Shown here: in pieces, positions 24,539-33,297 of the stretch
How positions within the stretch are numbered: the first letter of the stretch is position 1
Layout of the letters: each line of letters starts with the position of its first letter
NCBI GenBank assembly: GCA_045595845.1
Contig: JAZOBF010000019.1
Coordinates: 1 to 64,000, forward strand
Origin: RGIG3009 sp045595845
GTDB taxonomy: Bacteria > Bacillota > Clostridia > Oscillospirales > Acutalibacteraceae
Length of the DNA: 64,000 nt
Direction of reading: 5' to 3'
Notes under the pieces: model-generated
What the model saw: the letters and a program-made list of their open reading frames with translations, nothing else
Database searches by the model: none
What the model was told of the DNA's origin: nothing
Translations under genes and position numbers: made by a program

Positions 24539-24682
24539 GGAGATAAATAAACTTTAATCCATCGACCGGTTGCATTCCCATTTTTGGTTACGGTTTAACG
24601 CGACCTTGCAACCCGTATTGAAATTGCGTTATAATTCAAAAACCAAGGTCTGTCTTTTTTGTTTTTTAATCTGCATACGCAA

Positions 24683-24710
24683 AGCCACAGGCGGTTCCCC
24701 ACCTGTGGCT
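24683..24710. terminator. Hairpin between convergent genes
   Basis: AGCCACAGG and CCTGTGGCT arms between the PAP2-like gene (plus) and the ABC permease gene (minus). The T-tracts are weak on both sides. Confidence 0.5.
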
Positions 24711-24745
24711 ATCTTTAACATCTAACAGGTATATACTTCCTATCT

Positions 24746-25477
24746 TTACTGTTTTTTCGTTTGTCTGAGGAAGCAGAGCACCGCCACCGCTGACATCACC
24801 AAACTGTACAAAAGAATTGGCAAAATGCTTGAAAGCGCGACCTCAAAGTTTCCTTTAAATAACGCTTTTTCCAGTTCTGCCGCATGAACAAACGGAAGTA
24901 CATTAGCTATTTTCTTGAAAGTACCCCCCACAAGATTCAAATCAAACCAAACACCGGAAAACCACGCAGAAAGATTTGTCAAGAGCGCTCCGCAAATACC
25001 GCCGACCTGTTTTACGCTTAAAACACTACCGCATAACAGTCCAAGCGCAATATTAAAAATTGCCATGGGGATTATACCAATGACGGCATAAATAATATTT
25101 ACGCTCATTTCAAGCCCAAAAGGAATAGCAAACAAATAGCAGATTATTGTCTGTGCGATTGCTATGGGCAGGATCGGAAGCATATATCCTACAATGAAGT
25201 CAATTCCTGTAAGCGGTGTTGTGTATAATCTTTGCAAAAGCGCACTTTCACGGTCTTTGGCAATCAGCGTTGCTGAAAACAGCGTCATAAAGGACAGCCC
25301 GAAAACGGTAATGCCGGGCGCCAGGGTATTAATTTCAAACACGCTTGCCGGAAGATTTGCTTGAATAGCGCTTAACAGCACTAATATGACCAAAGGAAAG
25401 CCCAAGCCGAACACAAGATTGATGGGATCACGCAAAATCTCTTTGGCGCATCTCTTGGCAAAAGTCATCATTCTCAT
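24746..25477 (-). CDS. ABC-2 type transporter permease
   Basis: 243-residue permease with six membrane helices (about 21-39, 54-72, 100-120, 131-150, 163-180 and 218-237), typical of DrrB/NodJ-type ABC-2 exporters for drugs, lipids or polysaccharides. The short N-terminal helix KEILRDPINLVFGLGFP is usual for the family. ATG with GGAGGT upstream, overlapping the ATPase stop by 4 nt, so the pair is one exporter. Confidence 0.88.
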   Translation of the reverse strand: MRMMTFAKRCAKEILRDPINLVFGLGFPLVILVLLSAIQANLPASVFEINTLAPGITVFGLSFMTLFSATLIAKDRESALLQRLYTTPLTGIDFIVGYMLPILPIAIAQTIICYLFAIPFGLEMSVNIIYAVIGIIPMAIFNIALGLLCGSVLSVKQVGGICGALLTNLSAWFSGVWFDLNLVGGTFKKIANVLPFVHAAELEKALFKGNFEVALSSILPILLYSLVMSAVAVLCFLRQTKKQ

Positions 25478-26202
25478 GTTTGCACCTCCTTTACAATGGA
25501 AACAAAGGCTGATTCAAAGTTATCAGTATCAGCTCTCTTCTTCAGTTCTTCTACCGTTCCGACTGCAAGAAGTCTGCCACTTTTCATAATGCCGATGCGG
25601 TCAGAAAGCAGTTCAGCTTCTTCCATGTAATGTGTTGTTAAGATAATCGTTATCTTGCCTTTTAAAGAACGAATTACCTCCCAGAGGTCATGCCTCGCAA
25701 GGACATCCAAGCCAAGAGTCGGCTCGTCCAAAAATAGAATTTCCGGTTCACTGATGAGTGCCATGGCAATGCTAACGCGCCGTTGCCAGCCGCCGGATAA
25801 CTTACCGGCTTTCCTATGAAGAACACTATCCATTGACAACTTCTCAGAAATCTCCTGTGTCTTCACCTTCGTTTTTTCTTTAGAAAAGCCGTGGATACCG
25901 CAGATGAGCTCCAAATTTTCCTTTACAGAAAGGTTCGGCGCAACTGCAGTCTCTTGAGGTGATACACCGATTAACCGCTTTACCCGTTCCGGTTCCTTTT
26001 TGATGCTATAACCACCTATAATAGCATCACCCTCCGTAGGTTTTGCCACGCAAGAAAGCATTTTGATTACCGTGGTCTTCCCGGCACCGTTCACACCGAG
26101 CAGCGAAAACAATTCGCCTTGCTGAATATCTAAATTAAGCTTGTCCACAGCAGCCAGCTTTTTGTACCGCTTAACAAGATCCATCGTTTTAATTTCTTGC
26201 AT
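25474..26202 (-). CDS. ABC transporter ATP-binding protein
   Basis: 242-residue nucleotide-binding subunit of the ABC-2 exporter. It has Walker A GVNGAGKTT (about residue 38), signature LSGGWQRRVSIA (about 136; W in place of the more usual M/Q), Walker B ILFLDEPTLGLD and the switch histidine TTHYMEE. The C-terminus ends with a DrrA-type GTVEELKK segment. The ATG at 26202 follows AGAGGT by eight bases; the longer reading starts in an A/T-rich region without a site. Substrate unknown; no regulator gene is attached. Confidence 0.9.
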   Translation of the reverse strand: MQEIKTMDLVKRYKKLAAVDKLNLDIQQGELFSLLGVNGAGKTTVIKMLSCVAKPTEGDAIIGGYSIKKEPERVKRLIGVSPQETAVAPNLSVKENLELICGIHGFSKEKTKVKTQEISEKLSMDSVLHRKAGKLSGGWQRRVSIAMALISEPEILFLDEPTLGLDVLARHDLWEVIRSLKGKITIILTTHYMEEAELLSDRIGIMKSGRLLAVGTVEELKKRADTDNFESAFVSIVKEVQT

Positions 26203-26367
26203 ATATGTCGACCTCTTTTTCATTTGTAATACCATCATAGCATAATAAAAAATAATACGCATTGGATTTTGTCTATTCGGTTGATTTCAGCATCTAATCG
26301 GTTTGTGTTGTGTTCTCCATCACATGTATATTCTTCTTAGTACAAGTATAATGTGGATATCAACCAA

Positions 26368-26391
26368 CGACGCTTATCATGATGAGTGTCG
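26368..26391. promoter_or_regulatory. 24-bp imperfect palindrome, possible operator
   Basis: CGACGCTTATCATGATGAGTGTCG is symmetrical apart from two mismatched base pairs. It lies between a TATAAT box (26348-26353) and the start of the MacB-like gene at 26486. It could be a regulator site or an RNA hairpin. The rest of the 26203-26485 gap holds no gene. Confidence 0.45.
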
Positions 26392-26485
26392 CGTGATTTA
26401 GTTTTGAAAATTATTAATTCGTTTACACACCATTCACATATCTATGATATACTATTCCTAAATTTCCCATTAGGAGGACCCTATC

Positions 26486-29128
26486 ATGCTACAGTTGCAA
26501 TCCATCGTAAAGGACTACCGAGTCGGCGAAGAGCATGTTCATGCGCTCCGCGGTGTATCGACTGTTTTTCGCGAGAATGAATTTGTTGCGATTCTCGGTC
26601 CGTCCGGTTGCGGCAAAACCACTCTGCTCAACATTATCGGCGGTTTGGATCGGTATACCGGCGGTGATTTGATTATCAACGGTGTTTCAACCAAACAATA
26701 CAAATCGTCAGACTGGGACACCTATCGCAATCACTCGGTCGGGTTCGTATTTCAAAGTTATAATCTCATCCCCCATCAAACGGTGCTTTCCAATGTCGAA
26801 CTCTCGCTGACGCTGACAGGTGTCAGCCGTTCGGAGCGCCGTGCGCGGGCAAAAGAAGCATTGGAGCGCGTTGGTCTCGGCGATCAGCTGAAAAAGAAGC
26901 CGAATCAAATGTCGGGCGGTCAAATGCAACGCGTAGCAATTGCCCGTGCACTGGTAAATAACCCCGACATTTTGCTCGCTGACGAGCCGACGGGTGCCTT
27001 GGACAGTGAAACCAGTATTCAAATTATGGAAATCCTCAAAGAGATTGCCAAGGATAAACTCATCGTCATGGTCACGCACAACCCTGAATTGGCAGACCGA
27101 TACGCAACGCGCACCATTCGCTTGTTGGATGGGTGTATCGTCAGCGACTCCAATCCGTATGAACCCCCGAAAACGGAAGAAACAACGGGAATGCGTAAAA
27201 AAGTGCGTAAACCGTCGATGTCGTTTTTCACCGCCTTGTCATTATCACTTAATAATTTGATGACAAAAAAAGGGCGTACATTTATGACATCGTTTGCTGG
27301 CAGTATCGGTATCATCGGTATTGCGCTTATTTTGGCATTATCTAACGGTCTGAATCAGTACATTGCCAAAGTGGAAGAAGACACCCTTTCCAGTTACCCC
27401 ATCTCTTTGCAAGAATCTACAGTTGATGTGGGTGACATGATAAGCAATATGATGGGTGAGTCTGAAAACCGCTCAGAGCATGAGCTGGATCAGGTGTATT
27501 CCAACAATGTGATGACGGATATGATTGAGGCCACGCTGACCGGTGTTACCACCAATAATTTAAAAGCGTTTAAAACCTATCTTGAACAAACGGATAATCC
27601 GATTACAAACCTTGCCAATGCCATTCAATATACCTACTCCACCACCATGAATATCTATAAAGCGGATACTACAAACGGCATTTATCAGGTCAACCCTGCA
27701 CAAGTGTTCAACAAAATGGGAATGCCAAGCTCCTCCATGAACTATGATAATTCTCTGATGGCGGGGTCTCCCATGACAGCCATGTCCAGCGGGAATGTGT
27801 GGCAAGAACTACTCAACAACGAAGAATTGCTCAAAACACAATACGATGTGCTTGACGGGAGAATGCCCACCGCTTATGACGAAGTCGTGTTGATGGTCGA
27901 TAAGAACAATGAGGTCAGCGACTACACACTATATGCATTGGGCATTTTGGATGCCGCCGATTTGAAAGCGATGTTTGAAGCCGCGACCAAAGGCGAAGAA
28001 ATCCCCACCAAAGAAATCACACAATACCGTTATGACGAAATTTTAGGTCTGCGGTTTAAACTGCTTTTGAATACTGATTATTATGAAAAAAGCAAAAACG
28101 GAAAATGGATTGACCGTTCAGATGATGATGTGTACTTGCGTGACAAGTTGAAAAACGCAACCGAGCTGAAAGTTGTTGGCATTTTGCGGCCTTCCGAAAA
28201 TGCCACGGTTGCGCAAACAACCGGCACCATAGGCTATCGGGCAGATCTGATGCAATTTTTGGTCAATCAAGTCAACGAATCCGCCATCGTACAGGATCAA
28301 AAAAATAATCCCGACACCGATGTTATAACCGGTCTTCCGTTCGACAATGGTGAGGAAAAGACGGTGACGATGGCAGACATTCAGCGTTACATAGCATCCT
28401 TGCCTACCGAGCAACAGGCGACTATAGGTGCGTCATTGCAACAAATGCAGATGCAAGGTATGAGCGAAGAAGAAATCTGTGCCATGTTTGCCGGTTCCGT
28501 AAATCCGTCTTCTGACGCAACCTATGACGGTAATCTGTTGAAATTTGGTGTAGCGGATCTTACGAAACCCAGCGGTATCAACATTTTCCCCAAAGACTTT
28601 GAAGCAAAAGAAGACATTGAAGCGTATATCATACAGTATAACGAGGGTGTAGACGAAGCGGATGCTATCAATTATACCGACTATATCGGGTTAATGATGT
28701 CATCGGTGACAACCATTATCAACGCCATTACCATTATTTTAATCGCGTTTGTCGCCATCTCGTTGGTAGTATCGTCCATTATGATCGGTATCATTACCTA
28801 TATTTCGGTGTTGGAACGCACCAAAGAAATCGGCATTCTGCGCGCAATGGGTGCTTCGAAGCGCGATATTTCCCGCGTATTCAACGCCGAAACCATGATT
28901 GTTGGATTTGCGGCCGGCGCACTCGGCATCGGGGTGACGCTGTTGCTGGTATTTGCCGCAAACGCCATTATTTACCCCTTGACGGGTATTGCCAATGTCG
29001 CAAAGCTTCCCCTTGGTGGTGCTGTCATACTGCTGATCATCAGTATCGTGCTGACATTAATTGCCGGTCTTATCCCCTCTCGTGTCGCGGCTCGTAAAGA
29101 ACCCGTTGTTGCACTTCGAACAGAATAA
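26486..29128 (+). CDS. MacB-like ABC transporter, fused ATPase and permease
   Basis: 880-residue protein. Residues 1-225 are a LolD/MacB-type ATPase: Walker A GPSGCGKTT (about 34), signature MSGGQMQRVAIARAL, Walker B ILLADEPTGALD and H-loop VTHNPEL. One membrane helix (about 262-282) follows, then a large extracytoplasmic domain (about 285-735) and three C-terminal helices of the FtsX permease domain (ERTKEIGILRAMGASKRDI is the coupling segment). Such mechanotransmission proteins work on peptides, lipoproteins or the cell wall rather than moving small solutes. Good AGGAGG upstream. Single gene; no partner membrane-fusion protein nearby. Confidence 0.9.
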   Translation: MLQLQSIVKDYRVGEEHVHALRGVSTVFRENEFVAILGPSGCGKTTLLNIIGGLDRYTGGDLIINGVSTKQYKSSDWDTYRNHSVGFVFQSYNLIPHQTVLSNVELSLTLTGVSRSERRARAKEALERVGLGDQLKKKPNQMSGGQMQRVAIARALVNNPDILLADEPTGALDSETSIQIMEILKEIAKDKLIVMVTHNPELADRYATRTIRLLDGCIVSDSNPYEPPKTEETTGMRKKVRKPSMSFFTALSLSLNNLMTKKGRTFMTSFAGSIGIIGIALILALSNGLNQYIAKVEEDTLSSYPISLQESTVDVGDMISNMMGESENRSEHELDQVYSNNVMTDMIEATLTGVTTNNLKAFKTYLEQTDNPITNLANAIQYTYSTTMNIYKADTTNGIYQVNPAQVFNKMGMPSSSMNYDNSLMAGSPMTAMSSGNVWQELLNNEELLKTQYDVLDGRMPTAYDEVVLMVDKNNEVSDYTLYALGILDAADLKAMFEAATKGEEIPTKEITQYRYDEILGLRFKLLLNTDYYEKSKNGKWIDRSDDDVYLRDKLKNATELKVVGILRPSENATVAQTTGTIGYRADLMQFLVNQVNESAIVQDQKNNPDTDVITGLPFDNGEEKTVTMADIQRYIASLPTEQQATIGASLQQMQMQGMSEEEICAMFAGSVNPSSDATYDGNLLKFGVADLTKPSGINIFPKDFEAKEDIEAYIIQYNEGVDEADAINYTDYIGLMMSSVTTIINAITIILIAFVAISLVVSSIMIGIITYISVLERTKEIGILRAMGASKRDISRVFNAETMIVGFAAGALGIGVTLLLVFAANAIIYPLTGIANVAKLPLGGAVILLIISIVLTLIAGLIPSRVAARKEPVVALRTE

Positions 29129-29223
29129 TTTAAACCTCGTTTTGCTTTTCAAAAAAAAGGATGCAATGTGTGGGAAAATATGGTATACTAATTGTGATAT
29201 CATTTTTTTAGGAGGGCTCACTG

Positions 29224-31893
29224 TTGGCAGCACATAACCAATCAAAAGATGAAATCTTGGGCTTGTTATCCTCAAATTTTGAAAACGGTCTGACTACTGA
29301 TCAAGTGAATGAACTACAAGCAAAGTACGGACCGAACAAGTTACAGGAAAAAAAGAAAAAGACCATGGCACAGCGTTTCTTTGACCAGTTCAAAGATGTC
29401 ATGATCATCATTCTCATTTTAGCCGCGATTATCTCGGCGGTTATCGCCGTGTCCGAAGGTATCAAAACGGGACATTGGGGTGAATTGTTTGAACCCGGTT
29501 TGATCGTGCTGATTGTCATTTTGAATGCCGTTATGGGTGTTATGCAGGAAAGCAAAGCCGAAAAGGCACTGGATGCACTCAAAAATATGTCGGCACCGCA
29601 CGCTCGTGTAATCCGTAATGGTGTGGAGTGTGTCATTGATGCCTCCGAACTGGTGCCCGGTGATATTATCCGTTTGGAGGCCGGTGACTTTATTCCCGCA
29701 GACGCCCGTTTGCTGCACAGTGCGGGTTTGAAATCGGAAGAAGCCGCTCTGACAGGTGAATCCGTACCTTCTGAAAAGGATGCGGAAGCCATCATTGCAG
29801 AGGATGCACCACTCGGTGATCGAACCAATATGGTGTTTTCAGGGTGCAGTGTCACATACGGTACCGCCACTGCTATCGTTACCGCCACCGGCATGGATAC
29901 CGAAATGGGTAAGATTGCGAATCTTCTCGACAACGAAGAAGAAGGTCAAACGCCGTTGCAGGAAAAACTGGCACAACTGGGCAAGTACTTAGGTTTTGTG
30001 GCACTCGCCGCCTGTGCTGTGGTATTTGTCATAGGTCTTCTGAATCGGCAAAATCCGCTGGATATGTTTATGGTCGCTGTATCACTGGCGGTATCCGCCA
30101 TTCCCGAGGGCTTACCGGCTATTGTTACTATTGTACTGTCTATCGGTGTTCAGCGCATGGTGAAACGCAACGCGTTAATCCGCCGGTTACCCGCCGTGGA
30201 AACGCTCGGCAGTGCCTCGGTCATTTGCTCGGATAAAACCGGAACCCTCACACAAAACCGTATGACACTTGTAAAAGCCTATGTTGACGGCACCGCTGAA
30301 TTGGAACAAATCAGCAACGCCAACAGCGAATCGGTAAGAACATTGCTGACCTACGGTACACTCTGCTGTGATGGTTCTGTTGTATTTGAGGGTGACGAAG
30401 AAAAGCATATCGGTGATCCCACCGAAACCGCTATCGTGTTGGCAGCACACAAAAACGGTTTGCCAAAAGATGAATTAAATAAAGCCTATCCCCGCTTAGC
30501 AGTGATCCCGTTTGATTCCGACCGTAAACTCATGACCACCGTCAATCAAATCGACGGGAAAACTATTGTCATCGTCAAGGGCGCTTTCGATATGATGGCA
30601 CCGCGTTGTATTGCGGGTGATCTTACCACCGCCAAACAGATGACCGAATCCATGAGCGAAGATGCCTTGCGCGTGCTGGCTGTCGCGTATAAAGAGGTGG
30701 ATGCGCTCCCCGCTAACATCACCTCTGACGAACTGGAAAACGGTCTGATCTTTATGGGTCTGGTGGGCATGATCGATCCGCCACGTCCCGAGGCAAAAGA
30801 GGCAGTTGCTATTTGCCGTAAAGCTGGCATTAAACCTGTCATGATAACCGGTGACCATGTGGTTACCGCTTCTGCCATCGCGCGCGAGCTGGGCATTCTC
30901 GGTGGGGGCGACCGTGCGATTACCGGCGCCGAGCTGGATACCATGACTGATGAAGAACTGGATGCTCAGGTTGAGAGCATCGCCGTTTACGCCCGTGTAT
31001 CACCTGAAAATAAGATTCGTATCGTCAAGGCTTGGCAACGCAAGGGGCAAGTGGTATCCATGACCGGTGACGGTGTGAATGATGCCCCGGCGCTCAAAGC
31101 CGCGGATATCGGTTGCGCCATGGGTACCACCGGCACCGATGTCGCAAAGGGCGCTGCCGATATGACCTTGACCGACGATAACTTTGCCACCATCGTTGAG
31201 GCTGTGCACGAAGGCCGCGGTATTTATGCCAATATTAAAAAAGTAGTTGGCTATTTGCTCGGCACCAACATTGGTGAGGTCATTACCGTCTTCGTTGCCA
31301 CATTGTTATGGGGTATTTCCCCACTGGTATCCATGCAATTGTTATGGATTAATTTGGTCACAGACTCCCTACCTGCCATCGCGCTCGGTATGGAACCGGT
31401 GGAGAACGGCGTCATGAACCAAAAACCGAAGCCCAAGAATGAAGGAATCTTCGCCAACGGATTCGGCATCCGCATCGTGTTACAAGGTGTTTTGTTTGCC
31501 GTACTGACATTAATTGCGTTTTGGATCGGTTGCGGTTGTGCTTCTATCGAAACCATCAAAGGTTTGGCTTCAACAGATCCCCTGCTCCACCGCGGAGAAA
31601 CGATGGCGTTTATCGTTTTAGCCCTTTGCCAGATTGTACAGGCGTTTAATATGCGTTCTGATAAATCGCTGTTTAAGGTTGGTTTCTTCGGTAATAAGAC
31701 CTTAAATCTCGCGGCGCTCGCAGCATTTGCTTTAACTATGGCGGTCTGTTTGGTTCCCGGTGTCCAAGCAGCATTCGAACTGGAAGTTCTCAAACACTGG
31801 TATGATTATCTTATCTGCCTCGGCTTGGTATTCGTACCGTTTGTTATCATGGAAATCGCCAAGGCTGTCGGCTTGATTCGGCCGGATAAATAA
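29224..31893 (+). CDS. Calcium-transporting P-type ATPase (P2A-like)
   Basis: 889-residue cation pump. It contains the actuator TGES (LTGESVP, about residue 178), the M4 motif IPEGLPA (about 296), the phosphorylation site CSDKTGTLTQ (Asp about 337) and the hinge MTGDGVNDAPAL (about 613). Ten membrane helices are visible. The PEGLPA motif and overall length fit bacterial Ca2+ or Mn2+ exporting SERCA-like pumps. The start is TTG at 29224, chosen because AGGAGG lies seven bases upstream; there is no nearby ATG. A TATACT box about 40 bp upstream suggests its own promoter. Confidence 0.93.
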   Translation: MAAHNQSKDEILGLLSSNFENGLTTDQVNELQAKYGPNKLQEKKKKTMAQRFFDQFKDVMIIILILAAIISAVIAVSEGIKTGHWGELFEPGLIVLIVILNAVMGVMQESKAEKALDALKNMSAPHARVIRNGVECVIDASELVPGDIIRLEAGDFIPADARLLHSAGLKSEEAALTGESVPSEKDAEAIIAEDAPLGDRTNMVFSGCSVTYGTATAIVTATGMDTEMGKIANLLDNEEEGQTPLQEKLAQLGKYLGFVALAACAVVFVIGLLNRQNPLDMFMVAVSLAVSAIPEGLPAIVTIVLSIGVQRMVKRNALIRRLPAVETLGSASVICSDKTGTLTQNRMTLVKAYVDGTAELEQISNANSESVRTLLTYGTLCCDGSVVFEGDEEKHIGDPTETAIVLAAHKNGLPKDELNKAYPRLAVIPFDSDRKLMTTVNQIDGKTIVIVKGAFDMMAPRCIAGDLTTAKQMTESMSEDALRVLAVAYKEVDALPANITSDELENGLIFMGLVGMIDPPRPEAKEAVAICRKAGIKPVMITGDHVVTASAIARELGILGGGDRAITGAELDTMTDEELDAQVESIAVYARVSPENKIRIVKAWQRKGQVVSMTGDGVNDAPALKAADIGCAMGTTGTDVAKGAADMTLTDDNFATIVEAVHEGRGIYANIKKVVGYLLGTNIGEVITVFVATLLWGISPLVSMQLLWINLVTDSLPAIALGMEPVENGVMNQKPKPKNEGIFANGFGIRIVLQGVLFAVLTLIAFWIGCGCASIETIKGLASTDPLLHRGETMAFIVLALCQIVQAFNMRSDKSLFKVGFFGNKTLNLAALAAFALTMAVCLVPGVQAAFELEVLKHWYDYLICLGLVFVPFVIMEIAKAVGLIRPDK

Positions 31894-31896
31894 ACC

Positions 31897-31924
31897 AAAA
31901 CGGCCGCCAAAAGGTGGCTGTTTT
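31897..31924 (+). terminator. Terminator after P-type ATPase gene
   Basis: AAAACGGCCGCC-aaaa-GGTGGCTGTTTT hairpin (one G-T pair) right after the stop codon. Confidence 0.75.
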
Positions 31925-31946
31925 GTTCTTTTGAGAGGACTAAATT

Positions 31947-32924
31947 ATGAAAAAAAGCACAAAGAATGCTCTCGTTTTTTCCGGTCTGGTTGCGGGTGCG
32001 ACGGCATTAGGGGCTTTATATCACGCCACCATGCAAAAGCTCATGAACATTGCACTCAGCCGCGAAGAACCCAAGCATATCGATATGGAACGCGGCCGCA
32101 ATTTGTTGATGGGTTCATCGGAGCTATCCAAGGTAATGAGCACAATCATGGACTGCGCCGCCGCGTTGGAAAGCCGCGAATGCGAAACCATTACCATCAC
32201 GGCACAAGACGGTGTCAAACTGGTAGGACACTGGCGCGCACCCAAACACCCCAAGCGCGTCATTGTTGCCATGCACGGCTGGCGTTCGTCGTGGTCACAA
32301 GATTTCGGCATGATAGCTGATTTTTGGTACGAAAACGATTGTGCCGTTCTGTATGCCGAACAACGCGGTCAAGGCGAAAGCGGCGGCGAATATATGGGGT
32401 TCGGACTGCTTGAACGCTATGATTGCCGCGACTGGACGACCTATATTAACGAACGTATTGGCGGTACTCTTCCTTTGTATTTGGCAGGTATTTCCATGGG
32501 GGCAACCACCGTCTTGATGGCAACAGGACTCGAATTGCCCGAAACCGTGAACGGAATATTTGCTGATTGCGGTTTCACCTCCCCGAACGCCATTTGGCGT
32601 CATGTAGTCGAACACAATCTTCATCTTCCTTATGTTCTGTACGGTGCTGCCGCCAGCGAACTTTGCAAACGCAAAATTCAGTTCAAATCGGACGAATACT
32701 GTTGTACGGAAGCTTTGAAAACCAATCGTATTCCGGTCTTATTCATACACGGAACCGATGACAAATTCGTACCCATTGAAATGACCTATAAAAACTATAA
32801 GGCGTGCACGGCCAAAAAGCAGTTGTTTGTAGTTCCCGGTGCCGATCACGGGCTCTCCTATGTCACGGACCGAGAAGGGTACGAAAATACCGTCAGAACC
32901 TTTTGGAACACCCTTGAGGTGTAG
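31947..32924 (+). CDS. Alpha/beta hydrolase, membrane-anchored
   Basis: 325-residue serine hydrolase. An N-terminal hydrophobic helix (about residues 8-28) serves as a signal anchor. The catalytic set is visible: nucleophile Ser in GISMG (about 184), Asp in GTDDKFVP (about 271) and His in GADHG (about 300). HGW near residue 111 forms the oxyanion region. It resembles the YqkD/BAAT-like hydrolases of Firmicutes, whose substrates are unknown. GAGAGG precedes the ATG by eight bases. Confidence 0.88.
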   Translation: MKKSTKNALVFSGLVAGATALGALYHATMQKLMNIALSREEPKHIDMERGRNLLMGSSELSKVMSTIMDCAAALESRECETITITAQDGVKLVGHWRAPKHPKRVIVAMHGWRSSWSQDFGMIADFWYENDCAVLYAEQRGQGESGGEYMGFGLLERYDCRDWTTYINERIGGTLPLYLAGISMGATTVLMATGLELPETVNGIFADCGFTSPNAIWRHVVEHNLHLPYVLYGAAASELCKRKIQFKSDEYCCTEALKTNRIPVLFIHGTDDKFVPIEMTYKNYKACTAKKQLFVVPGADHGLSYVTDREGYENTVRTFWNTLEV

Positions 32925-32958
32925 TTAGAAAAACACCGCGAAAATTTTAAAAAGAGGG

Positions 32959-32987
32959 TTGACAAACACCGCTTTCACGCGTATAAT
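32959..32987 (+). promoter_or_regulatory. Consensus sigma-A promoter of tRNA-Leu
   Basis: TTGACA, 17-bp spacer, TATAAT: a full consensus match, 27 bp before the tRNA 5' end. Confidence 0.92.
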
Positions 32988-33014
32988 GGCATAGTCGCTT
33001 GTGCGACTATATAA

Positions 33015-33101
33015 GCGGGTATGGCGGAATTGGCAGACGCGTTAGATTCAGGTTCTAATGGTCGCAAGGCTGTGCAGGTTCAAGTCCTGTTACCCGCACC
33101 A
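33015..33101 (+). tRNA. tRNA-Leu (CAG)
   Basis: Class II tRNA with acceptor GCGGGTA/TACCCGC, anticodon stem TTAGA/TCTAA with loop TTCAGGT giving CAG, a long variable arm, T-loop GTTCAAGTC, A discriminator and encoded CCA. Confidence 0.95.
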
Positions 33102-33103
33102 AG

Positions 33104-33137
33104 AAAAGCGGTACACCCTGTTGGGTGTGCCGCTTTT
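33104..33137 (+). terminator. tRNA-Leu terminator
   Basis: AAAAGCGGTACACCC-tgtt-GGGTGTGCCGCTTTT hairpin immediately after the CCA end. Confidence 0.85.
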
Positions 33138-33146
33138 GTTATTTAA

Positions 33147-33165
33147 GGGTGACAGGACTTGAAGC
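33147..33165 (-). repeat. Inverted copy of tRNA-Leu T-arm
   Basis: gggtgacaggacttgaagc matches 17 of 19 bases of the reverse complement of tRNA-Leu 33077-33095 (T-arm into acceptor). It lies 45 bp past the tRNA, just after its terminator, as seen after tmRNA. Confidence 0.65.
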
Positions 33166-33248
33166 TTACGTAGGTTTCTACTGTTTATTGACTGCCAAAG
33201 GCCCGTTATTATGCGGTTTTAAAGAACGCCAAGAAAAACCATCGCACC

Positions 33249-33283
33249 AAAAAAGGAGACAAACGCAAGCGTGTGTCTCCTTT
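33249..33283 (-). terminator. Terminator of the NlpC-like surface protein gene
   Basis: GGAGACA-aaCGCaaGCGtg-TGTCTCC hairpin; on the minus strand it is followed by six T. It lies 15 bp after the stop of the gene at 33298. Confidence 0.8.
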
Positions 33284-33297
33284 AACACGGTTCTATA

